In this document: one piece after another, positions 1-7,080 of the stretch | How positions within the stretch are numbered: position 1 is the stretch's first letter | Layout of the letters: every line of letters starts with the position of its first letter | From: Jimgerdemannia flammicorona | Taxonomy: Eukaryota > Mucoromycota > Endogonomycetes > Endogonales > Endogonaceae | Assembly (NCBI GenBank): GCA_003990745.1 | Contig: RBNI01006870.1 | Coordinates: 1 to 10,888, forward strand | Reading direction: 5' to 3' | Length of the DNA stretch: 10,888 nt | Position numbers and translations under genes: made by a program | Notes under the pieces: model-generated | What the model saw: the letters and a program-made list of their open reading frames with translations, nothing else | Databases searched by the model: none | Told to the model about the DNA's origin: nothing

Positions 1-15
1 AAAAAAAAAAAAAAA
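1..15. repeat. Poly-A run at the left edge
   Basis: Fifteen consecutive A residues. On the minus strand this is a poly-T tract immediately after the GTGAGT donor of phosphomutase intron 8, so it is intronic. Its position at the extreme end suggests that the assembly stopped in the homopolymer. Confidence 0.9.
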
Positions 16-20
16 CTCAC

Positions 21-1757
21 CAACGCTCCCTTCCCCTCCTCCGGATTTGGGAATGCGACGGTCGGGAAATCCGGGTCAGGTTGGACTTGCTCGGGGACCT
101 CGATGAACGGTTTCAGCCCAAATGCCTCGAATGATCGGCGTGCGTACGGGGTGCCGACGCCGTGCATGGCCGTGTAGACGAACTTGAGGTGTGACCGTGT
201 GTTGTGTTCCCTGCGTGCACAAATAATCAACGAGGCGTTTGCAGAAGCCGCACCCCATAAAACCAATTCAGCAACCCACCTCCGCTTGCTCAGCTGCGCG
301 ACCTCCTCAAAGTACGCGTCGATCACGCCCTTTCTCTCTGGATCCAGCGCTAGCGGGTGCGTGCTCACGAGGTCGGCGTCCCAGATCCAGGGCTCGAGGT
401 TCTTCTCAATTGAGGCCGTGATGCCGGTGTCATGGGGGGGAATGATCTGACATGCGTTCTCCCAGTAGCTGATGGAATGGGGGAGGTTTGGAGGAGGGGT
501 GGGGTGGAATGATGAGAGGATGCGACTATAACTCAAGTGACGGTAATTGAATGGTCTTACAAAAAAGTGATGAATGCTCACACTTTGTATCCGTTATCCT
601 GCTTCGGATTCTGCAGCCACCATCAATCAACATACCAAGTGAAGCCGGAAATGTCAGTTATATTCAAAAGCAATGTCACCGAGACAATTCTGAACATAAT
701 CAACAGCGACTCAAACAAAGACTCACGTGCGATGCCGTAATCATAATACCCGCGCCAGCGCCCAGCTTCTTGATACCATATGACTATTAAGGAAGTAACA
801 CGCGAGTTGCGAGACGAGAAAATGGATGCATGTAAGAACTATACCCCAAGCGTCAATATCCCCCCTTCGACCCTGCATGCAACCCCTCCTTGTCACTGCG
901 GCACAACTCCCACTCACCACCAACGGCGTGTGCACCAGCTTGCGGTAGAACCACACTTTGATGTCCAGCGATAGAAACACGGCAGCCGCGAGCCTCGCGT
1001 ACGTGCTGGAGTGGTGACGGTGGTCGTGGCCGATGACCACGCCCTTCTCACGCGCGTTGGGGACCGTCTCGAGGAGGTATTTGGCAAGGCCCTAGAGTGC
1101 GGTGGTGGAGGAAGGATCGTGAGGAAGAGGTCGAGGAGAGAGGGTTTGGAGTCAAATCAAAAGGGTGGGATGGGTTGTAGGTTACCTGCGTGGCTTGGAG
1201 GACAGTGAGATCGTTCATACGCGAGAAGCCGGCCTCCATCCTGGCGCGAAGACCTAGTTAGATGGAGTGATCCTTCGCATAAATGTTCCTCAGTCGTCAT
1301 TTGCTCGTTGATCCGCCGTATCCTGCGCGGACCATTCGGACATTCGCGTGCAATAATTGTCGTCCATTCTGCCATATCATAGAACCTATTGCCGTCCATT
1401 TACTATCTGCCATAAACAAGTCACACGACAATATCGATGGGCGTATTTACGCACCTGCCGTGCCGAACTCGATGCGCTTGCCCAGGCGCTTTTCGAGCTC
1501 GTCCTCGTTGTTCTCCTTCAAGAGCGTCTCAATCTCGTGACGAGTCTCGGGGTTCTGCACGAAAATGAATCGGAAACGATCAATGTTTGTGAATAGACCC
1601 CTGGCCGGACGAATACAGTACAGCCCCGTTCGTTCACGACGAATGGTGACGGTCAGCGAAGACTCGAAAATCCCGAGCACACATAGCCGCCCTAGCACCT
1701 CACCTGGTCAAGACGCAGCCATTCCTGGGCGAGGGAGAAGATGGATGTGTTGGTCAT
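21..1757 (-). CDS. PRM15: Phosphoglucomutase/phosphoribomutase (PGM2/PRM15 type), 3'-truncated by the window
   Basis: Alpha-D-phosphohexomutase, expected to interconvert 1- and 5/6-phosphates of ribose, deoxyribose or glucose in the cytosol. I join eight exons on the minus strand: 1757-1704, 1554-1455, 1253-1186, 1091-918, 783-727, 610-582, 468-280 and 210-21. This gives 861 nt in one open frame, 287 residues. All introns are GT-AG, and phases agree at every junction. Family landmarks are the NPETR start of the fold (from residue 19), RIEFGTAGLR then AGFSRMNDLTVLQ (residues 46-72), GHDHRHHS (near 95), the active-site loop TASHNP with the phospho-accepting Ser at 150, DNGYKVYWEN, PHDTGI, HGVGT and FPNPEEGKGAL. 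The last exon ends exactly at GKGAL. The metal-binding DGDADR-type loop and C-terminal half lie beyond the edge; the family is about 600 residues, so roughly half is present. ATG 1757 is chosen because it is followed by the usual short WLxxD leader. The specific substrate is inferred from subfamily resemblance. Confidence 0.95.
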
Positions 1758-1832
1758 TTTGAGAGTATATTACAGTGATTGGATGTGGAATACAAGTAGA
1801 GAGAGAAAAAGAGCAAGAGGTTGAAGACGACG

Positions 1833-1838
1833 TTTATA
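1833..1838 (-). promoter_or_regulatory. TATA box of the phosphomutase gene
   Basis: TATAAA on the minus strand, within CTTTTATAAACG, lies 76 bp upstream of the ATG at 1757. That spacing would leave a 5' leader of about 40-50 nt. Position and match support it; no start site has been measured. Confidence 0.55.
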
Positions 1839-1997
1839 AAAGTTTTGGGTGAGAAAGCGTGCCTGACGGCCCAGCCACATACGGCAAATCTTTCCTTCCG
1901 CAAAAACTAGATTTTACTGACTCATAATTAGTTGGAAACATAATTTAGTCACAAAAAAAACCCCCGCGTCACTACCCTTTTCACTCTCTTCACCTAT

Positions 1998-2031
1998 CCA
2001 ATCTGTGCCGTGGCAATTATTGGACGGCACA
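1998..2031. promoter_or_regulatory. Dyad with two opposed CCAAT boxes
   Basis: TGTGCCGT (2004-2011) and ACGGCACA (2024-2031) are perfect 8-bp inverted arms around a 12-bp centre that holds CAATTATTG, itself symmetrical. A CCAAT box lies at 1998-2002 on the plus strand and another at 2019-2023 on the minus strand, inside the dyad. CCAAT boxes are bound by the HAP/NF-Y complex in fungi. The element lies about 240-275 bp upstream of the phosphomutase ATG, so a regulatory role there is possible but inferred. Confidence 0.4.
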
Positions 2032-2242
2032 AAATAGTTCACATTGAAATGGGTTTGCTGAAAGATGTTTGCACAAAGGGTTATCTACATGTATATATAT
2101 CACAGTTTCTTGGTAATATACAAGTTTATAAGACAAAAAACGGAAGGAATCAAACGAAGAAGACCGTTAATCACAGAATGAATCGCACCAAAATAAGATA
2201 TCTGCTTCACGGTATCTCAATGCCGCCACAACAAGAGATCCC

Positions 2243-4015
2243 TCACCCCAATACGCGCTTCACAGCCGTCAATAATGCCGATTCCTCGGAGCGTTCTGCA
2301 CTGTTTAACATCATCGTCTCCTGCCCCACGCCGTACAACCCATCCTGCTCCCACATCCACGCCTGATCGTAACCTGCCCATCGTTTCCGCTTCAGAAGCC
2401 CGCACCAAATACGCCACCAGTCCGTCCCGGCCAAATCCTGCCCTTCCTCTCCACCTTCCCCACTACTGCCAACAGTAGCATTAGCCAATGCCTTAATCGC
2501 CGCCTCCACCTTCTCATCTTCCACGGCCTGCACATTTCTCAATTCATCCTTGCCATAATCAGATACCTGAGCAGCCGTCTCCACCTTTCTCCTCGTCTCA
2601 AACTCAAACCGATACACCTCGTCCTCCATTCGCTCCAATCCAGCGCCCTGCCCCGCAAGCACAAGTGCCGCCTTGCAGAACACGATAGCTGCCCGTACAT
2701 CCCGGCACTTCCGAACCATGTCGCGAACGTGCCTCGGCCTGATCGCACACCCATGCTCGACGTACACGAGAAATAGCTCGCGTGCCGTTTGGGCCTTGCG
2801 CGGGATGATCCCGAACAACGGCCCGACAATCCGCGTGTTCAACCTGGCGCGGAAATGGCTCGTCGCAGGATCGGATGTAGCGAGCAAGTTGACGACAAGC
2901 GAGAACGCCGCGCGTACGGCCAAGTGGTTTGGCCCGTTGAGGCGTAGGAGCCAGTGGAAGAGAGGGATGTCGTCATCTGCAATGCGGTGGAAGAGCCGCA
3001 TGTATTCGTTTGCCAGGGGTATGAACATGGGCATGCCGTTCCATTCTTCGCGGCATGTCATTTCGTGCCATCCGAAGCGAGACTCCATGACCTCTTTTGC
3101 ATTCCGCAGCAAGAAGGGAAATCCGCGTACGCGAAGGGTGACGTCGAACTTGGCGGCCATGAGGTTGGTGTGGTGATACCAGCAGGAAAGGAAGTCGTGT
3201 ATGACCTCGTCGTCATCGAGGCGAACAGCGGCGCTTATGCTTTCGAGCTTGCAGACGGCAGCGGCGATTAGATCAGGTGAATAGTGTGAAAAGAGACCTT
3301 GCTCGATTGTGGCGTCGATCCAACGCCAGGAGGAGAACATTGATATGGAGGAGCGGTGAATGAAATGGTCAATGTTCATGTGCGCGTGGGTGACAAGAAG
3401 GTCTATGGCAGAAGGGCAGTGGTAGAGGAGGTAGATTATAAAGTCGGTATGGTAACGATTGAGATCGCCACAACCGTATTTGAACGGGAGGGGAACAAAG
3501 CCTGTGCGGATGATGAGGCGGCGCAGGCCTTCAAGGTCAAAGTATGGTCCTGGAACGCCACAAGGTATGAACTGATGAGGGACATATCTCAACAGCCCAA
3601 CGATCTCGTCCCAGTCATTTTTGAGCAGCCAGGATGAATCCGTCCCATAAATCGCCATGGCACGCTGCAACAGGAACAGCTGCACTTGATACGACAGACG
3701 GACGCGCGGGCGCTTATTTTCAGGGAGGCATATGTTGAGGTCCCTGGCGATACCTTGGACGAGGCAGCGCGGGACGAGGGCGCCCATGTTAGCGAGGTTG
3801 TGGGAGAGAGGGAGGGTAAGAATGGCGCTATGGTCGACGATGGCGAACCAGAAGACGTGGGCGAGGGTGTGGGCTTCGATGAGGCGGACGGCAATGGCAT
3901 ACGGGTCATGGGAAAGGGTTCGAAAGAGGCGACATGTTCGGGAAAAGGCCTTTGGTTCTCGGAGAAAGCGGAAGATGTTGCAAAGGAGCTCATAGGAGAG
4001 GGCAGTGAGAGGCAT
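2243..4015 (-). CDS. F-box domain protein, single exon, about 590 residues
   Basis: Probable substrate receptor of an SCF ubiquitin ligase. The F-box lies at the very N-terminus (residues 2-38): LSYELLCNIFRFL is followed by the Cys-containing turn FSRTCRLFRTLSHD. F-box motifs bind Skp1. The remaining 550 residues are mostly helix-like and contain short segments resembling degenerate ankyrin-type repeats; I recognise no defined substrate-binding domain. An acidic/glycine stretch (about 517-527) precedes a Trp-rich segment (about 523-555) and a basic C-terminus. The frame is open to an ATG at 4123, which would add 36 residues. I prefer the ATG at 4015 because a TATA box (4067-4072) and a CCAAT box (4101-4105) fall within that extension and because the F-box begins right after it. 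There are no introns, unlike the neighbours. The substrate cannot be predicted. Confidence 0.8.
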   Translation of the reverse strand: MPLTALSYELLCNIFRFLREPKAFSRTCRLFRTLSHDPYAIAVRLIEAHTLAHVFWFAIVDHSAILTLPLSHNLANMGALVPRCLVQGIARDLNICLPENKRPRVRLSYQVQLFLLQRAMAIYGTDSSWLLKNDWDEIVGLLRYVPHQFIPCGVPGPYFDLEGLRRLIIRTGFVPLPFKYGCGDLNRYHTDFIIYLLYHCPSAIDLLVTHAHMNIDHFIHRSSISMFSSWRWIDATIEQGLFSHYSPDLIAAAVCKLESISAAVRLDDDEVIHDFLSCWYHHTNLMAAKFDVTLRVRGFPFLLRNAKEVMESRFGWHEMTCREEWNGMPMFIPLANEYMRLFHRIADDDIPLFHWLLRLNGPNHLAVRAAFSLVVNLLATSDPATSHFRARLNTRIVGPLFGIIPRKAQTARELFLVYVEHGCAIRPRHVRDMVRKCRDVRAAIVFCKAALVLAGQGAGLERMEDEVYRFEFETRRKVETAAQVSDYGKDELRNVQAVEDEKVEAAIKALANATVGSSGEGGEEGQDLAGTDWWRIWCGLLKRKRWAGYDQAWMWEQDGLYGVGQETMMLNSAERSEESALLTAVKRVLG

Positions 4016-4066
4016 GATAGGATGAAAAGTAAGGGGAGAGACGTCAAAATTGTTGGAAGGTGCCGC

Positions 4067-4105
4067 TTTATACCTTATGTTCTGTGACTTGTAACTGCCT
4101 ATTGG
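4067..4105 (-). promoter_or_regulatory. TATA and CCAAT elements of the F-box gene
   Basis: On the minus strand a TATAAA at 4072-4067 lies 52 bp upstream of the ATG at 4015, and a CCAAT box at 4105-4101 lies about 29 bp further upstream. If this is the core promoter, transcription would begin near 4040, so the ATG at 4123 would not be in the message. This is the main reason for the shorter F-box start. Confidence 0.5.
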
Positions 4106-4627
4106 GGCGGTTAGTGGCTGCATATTTCCCTTTGAGCAACCGCTTCCCGTTAGGGGGTTCGCTAAATAACAAAATTTTCATTGGCAAGTGGGTTGAAGCC
4201 ATACATTTGAGACAAGCAGCCGCCATTTTTCATCGAATTCCCTCGAATGGCCTCGGTGTGATAGCTGGAAATATATGAACCGAAAATAGAACTTGGTATT
4301 GAGCTGCTCGTCCAAATCTCACATCCTTCCAACGCGTGGGGGGTTTGTTTTTACAACCTCTGTGACATCGACAAACTAGTAACAGCAATTGATGGAGTTG
4401 CCCTATTGCTCCAGTGGCTTCTGATTAGACCTAAAGATCCCAACAGCAAAGTTTTTACCAAATAGGTTATAATGCGTCTGTCCGTTTTCAGGCGTCTATA
4501 TTTTCACAGTTGATACCTCTCTATTGTCTTGGGCGGGTTTGTTTGTTTGTTTTTTATTTTCAAGCAATACTATCCTTTGAGCGTGATTTCTGACGCCAAT
4601 GCTGCCTCCACATTTTTCGTTATCGGT

Positions 4628-4633
4628 CACGTG
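4628..4633. promoter_or_regulatory. CACGTG E-box upstream of MRT4
   Basis: A CACGTG core in the context TCACGTGA (an 8-bp palindrome) lies 74 bp upstream of the MRT4 ATG. Such cores are bound by fungal bHLH factors of the Cbf1/Pho4 type. Its last half also reads as a GTGAGC splice donor (4631), so it may instead mark the start of a 5'-UTR intron ending at CTTACAG (4689-4695). That intron would be 65 nt, but I see no clear branch site. Confidence 0.35.
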
Positions 4634-4706
4634 AGCCACAGGAAATTTTTCTGTTTATTTTTTATTTTTGTCCTCTCGCGTCTTTCTCCTTACAGACCTC
4701 CACCCA

Positions 4707-5849
4707 ATGCCAAAATCAAAGAGAGTCAAAATTTGTGCGTATTTCCCACCCTTTCCGTCGCCTTGAACTATCTTTACTTGTCCTTACCTCGAACCCCCGC
4801 CCTTTGCAGTCGGCTTGAACAAGACCTTCTCTAAGGGTCCTGAAGGCAAGAAGGTGCTCTATGAAGCGGTTCGTTCAAGTTTATACGAAATGCTCTTGCC
4901 TGCCACATTTCTTCTTATCCACGCCACTCATATACATGCTCTTGCCTGCCACATTCCTTATCCATGCCATCCATAACGTTGATGAAAAACAGATTCATGC
5001 GTCAATGGACACGTACGAGTATATCTGGGTCTATTCCATCGACCATATGCGGAACGCCTTCCTCAAAGATGTCCGTGCCGAGTGGAATACGAGCCGGTTC
5101 TTTTTCGGCAGGAATAAGGTTATAGCTAAGGCCCTGGGAACGACGCCCGAGGATGAGTATAAGGATGGGGTGAGCAAGTTGTCCGACGTATGTAATCGAT
5201 TTCCATCAAGGCTTTGCGTTCACGACATCGCCTTTTCATTATTCGCCAATTCGATCTACACTAATATACATTCGATCTCTCAAATTTTTGCCCTCTAGGC
5301 ACTCGTCGGCAACGTTGGCGTCTTCTTCACGAACGTCGTCCCCGAAGAAGTGAAGCGGTACTTCGCCGAGCTCATCAAGTTGGACTACGCACGCTCGGGC
5401 GTTGTGGCTTCGAAGACGGTCGTGATCCCTGCGGGCCCCGTCATGCGCGGCGAGGACATAGTCCCGCACAACATGGAGCCCCAGCTGCGTAAACTCGGCA
5501 TGCCCATCACCCTCAATAATGGCGTCGTCACATTGGCAAAGGACTACACCGTCTGCAAGGAAGGTGACACGCTAACGACCTCTCAGGCGCATCTGTTGGT
5601 GAGTTTTGGGGAATTGAGAAAGAGAGAAGCAGCGATGCATGCCTTCCGCTGCTTGACGCAAATGCATTTCGTTCACGTGCCACGGATTTTCCCTCGTGTG
5701 TATCCGATCCAATCTACTAACCTATATCACTACCGAACCCCATTCAGAGACTCTTCTTCCACAAGCTCGCCGAATTCCGTGTTAACCTGGTTCGCTACTA
5801 CCACGACGGAAAGGTCCACCATATGGACGCGATGGACGAAGACGCATAG
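4707..5849 (+). CDS. MRT4: Ribosome assembly factor Mrt4 (uL10/P0-like)
   Basis: Mrt4 is a nucleolar paralogue of ribosomal stalk protein P0 (uL10). It holds the P0 site on pre-60S rRNA and is later exchanged for P0 with the help of Yvh1. Exons: 4707-4734, 4810-4868, 4993-5187, 5299-5598 and 5748-5849, giving 227 residues; human and yeast Mrt4 are about 235-240. The protein starts MPKSKR and contains DTYEYIWVYSIDHMRN, SRFFFGRNKVIAKALG and DEYKDGVSKLSD, followed by the family's C-terminal half: VGVFFTN, LDYARSG, HNMEPQLRKLGMP, GVVTLAKDY and VCKEGDTLT. It ends in a short acidic tail and lacks the P1/P2-binding extension of P0. Phases agree at all four introns. For intron 2 I use the unusual GTTCGT donor at 4869, because it keeps the residue spacing from the SKG motif to DTY identical to human Mrt4 as I recall it. 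It shares a divergent promoter with the F-box gene. Confidence 0.96.
4890..4971 (+). repeat. Imperfect tandem duplication inside MRT4 intron 2
   Basis: The 20-bp string ATGCTCTTGCCTGCCACATT occurs at 4890-4909 and again at 4936-4955. Each copy is followed by a similar CTTATCCAYGCCA segment. The period is about 46 bp. It lies wholly in the intron and does not affect the protein. Confidence 0.85.
5715..5721 (+). other. Branch site of MRT4 intron 4
   Basis: A perfect TACTAAC, identical to the yeast branch consensus, lies 26 nt before the CAG acceptor at 5745-5747. It supports the splice call for the last MRT4 exon. Confidence 0.7.
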
Positions 5850-6105
5850 GGGTTGGGGAAGAGGCGGGATCGGTGTTGAGGGTGAATGAAGAGATATGTG
5901 TGGGAAGTTAGAGGATGGAGGAAAGTTGGCGTCGTGTCCGAACTGAGGTATTTCGCATGTACATTGGCCTTCTTAGGATCGACTCTCTTCGGCTGTGTTG
6001 ATATGTATCTTCCTTGTTTCTTGTAAAATAACGATTCTATTCTTTTTCATGTTATGGTATCTGAATGTCTTCGTCGTGGAAGCCCATTGCCATTCGGAAT
6101 GCCAC

Positions 6106-6133
6106 CGATTTTGTGTTGTAAACGACAAAATCG
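6106..6133. other. 9-bp stem hairpin downstream of MRT4
   Basis: CGATTTTGT (6106-6114) pairs perfectly with ACAAAATCG (6125-6133) across a 10-nt loop. It lies 257 bp after the MRT4 stop codon. It could be a structured RNA end, a protein site or chance. Confidence 0.5.
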
Positions 6134-6283
6134 TGGGCTCTGATAAGCTTCCGTTTTCGTCTTTACCCTGATATTGCTTAGCTCAATCAACATACATAGT
6201 ATTAGATAATTCTCTCTCGACTGGCCCCTTTTGTGGTGTGGTTTGATGTTCGAAAGCCAGGCAGCAGCGACCTAAATAAGGGG

Positions 6284-6307
6284 GCGGGCCTTGAGGCGGG
6301 CCTTGAG
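6284..6307 (+). repeat. Two-copy 12-bp tandem repeat
   Basis: GCGGGCCTTGAG occurs twice in tandem (6284-6295 and 6296-6307), and a degenerate GCTGAG follows. It is a GC-rich patch in an otherwise AT-richer spacer. Confidence 0.8.
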
Positions 6308-6893
6308 GCTGAGACTCTCCGACGACCACACAATAAACATCATTTGACTCTAAATCCCTTTGCCCTTCGACTCTGAGGGCCTGTATCACTGCCAAAAGGT
6401 CATACACTTCATTTTCCTAATCGCGTCGCCACACCCATTCTTGGCTCAGACATCGTCCATATCGCTGGATCCGTGGCTCAAGGGTTGGCGGGTATATAGT
6501 CAGGCAATACGACGCAAGGATATCCTCTAGAAGCATGGATGGAGACTTGTGGGCACATTCTTTACGGATTACCACATATGAAGATCACGTCGACGTCACC
6601 GATCTCCACTTAAGCAGCAATTTTCACCCACGCTTTGTTATTTGTAAAGATTATCTCTCTGGCAAGGGAAAGTCGCCAAAAGAAGCTGGGATCGGTATAC
6701 TATTTGTACGATCTATCCGAATCTCTGCCGTATCTTGGGTTCGGTAGCTTACGTAATACACATGTATTTGCAAGCATTTGGAATCAGGGGTAGTGACAAA
6801 TAATCGGTTGTACCCATTGCAAGAAAACGCAGCCTAATCACTATTTTATTTGGCTTGTTCGACCTAGCCATGCGGTTCCTCTCATTCCTACTT

Positions 6894-7017
6894 CTTTGCG
6901 CCATCTTTTCGCCCGCTTACGCCGTTTGCGCCATCCTTTTGCCCGTTTGCGCCATCCTTTTGCCCGTTTGCGCCATCCTTTTGCCCGTTTGCGCCCGTTT
7001 ACGCCATCCTTTCGCCG
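6894..7017. repeat. 21-bp minisatellite upstream of the DUF924 gene
   Basis: Three identical 21-bp units, GTTTGCGCCATCCTTTTGCC plus C, occupy 6924-6944, 6945-6965 and 6966-6986. A degenerate unit lies to the left (6894-6914) and another to the right (6997-7017), joined by partial units of 9 and 10 bp. The unit is a multiple of three and stopless in several frames, which creates spurious repeat peptides on both strands. It ends 63 bp before the DUF924 start codon, so it lies in the promoter or 5' UTR. Confidence 0.9.
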
Positions 7018-7038
7018 CCGCAAGGTTCATTCGCAATT

Positions 7039-7048
7039 GACACGTGTC
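7039..7048. promoter_or_regulatory. CACGTG palindrome in the DUF924 promoter
   Basis: GACACGTGTC is a perfect 10-bp palindrome with an E-box core, 32 bp upstream of the DUF924 ATG. bHLH factors of the Cbf1/Pho4 type bind such sites in fungi. Its closeness to the ATG means that it may be in the leader rather than upstream of transcription. Confidence 0.4.
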
Positions 7049-7080
7049 CGCTCATCGAGCCTCGAATCCCAAAAAGTGAC

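Larger units (their letters stand above)
1758..2242. other. Intergenic: phosphomutase promoter and F-box gene 3' region
   Basis: No credible coding sequence. The right part is the AT-rich 3' flank of the minus-strand F-box gene. The left part is the upstream region of the minus-strand phosphomutase gene, with a TATA element, two CCAAT boxes and a dyad, listed separately. An open frame at 2010-2366 runs into the F-box gene antisense and resembles nothing I know. Confidence 0.6.
4016..4706. other. Divergent promoter region between the F-box gene and MRT4
   Basis: About 690 bp separates the two opposed start codons. The right half is T-rich on the plus strand, with long T tracts near 4540-4560 and 4644-4670, as is common upstream of fungal ribosome-assembly genes. 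No credible coding sequence was found. The elements that can be supported are listed separately. Confidence 0.6.
5850..7080. other. 1.2-kb intergenic region
   Basis: This region holds the 3' flank of MRT4 and the upstream region of the DUF924 gene. Short open frames at 6183-6407 (minus) and 6535-6747 (plus) show no recognisable domain or splice structure. A hairpin, a 12-bp tandem repeat, a minisatellite and an E-box palindrome are listed separately. I see no RNA gene or transposon remnant. Confidence 0.55.

Noticed and set aside
2010..2366. 118-codon open frame on the plus strand
   Set aside because: It overlaps the end of the F-box gene antisense, starts in an AT-rich 3' flank and has no recognisable domain or promoter.
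2673..3176. 167-codon open frame antisense to the F-box gene
   Set aside because: It and the other plus-strand frames across 2270-4090 follow the codon structure of the F-box gene and look like shadows; no domain fits.
3589..4047. 152-codon Ser/Pro-rich minus-strand frame overlapping the F-box N-terminus
   Set aside because: Low-complexity composition from a shifted frame; the other frame carries the recognisable F-box.
4993..5000. GTTGATGAAAAACAG near the MRT4 intron 2 end as a snoRNA C box
   Set aside because: It directly abuts the splice acceptor, leaving no room for a snoRNA body or D box in the intron.
6183..6407. 74-codon minus-strand frame with a short GPPQGPP stretch
   Set aside because: The repeat comes from the 12-bp DNA duplication; no splice sites, promoter or domain support it.
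6535..6747. 70-codon plus-strand frame in the MRT4-DUF924 spacer
   Set aside because: No similarity that I recognise and no supporting splice or promoter structure; length is within chance.
6841..7040. Repeat peptides (KGWRKRA on the minus strand, PVCAILL and RLRHPFA on the plus strand)
   Set aside because: Artefacts of a stopless 21-bp minisatellite read in several frames.
7055..7075. CTCGAATCCC string resembling part of a tRNA T-arm
   Set aside because: No acceptor, D or anticodon arm can be folded around it; it lies in the DUF924 leader.
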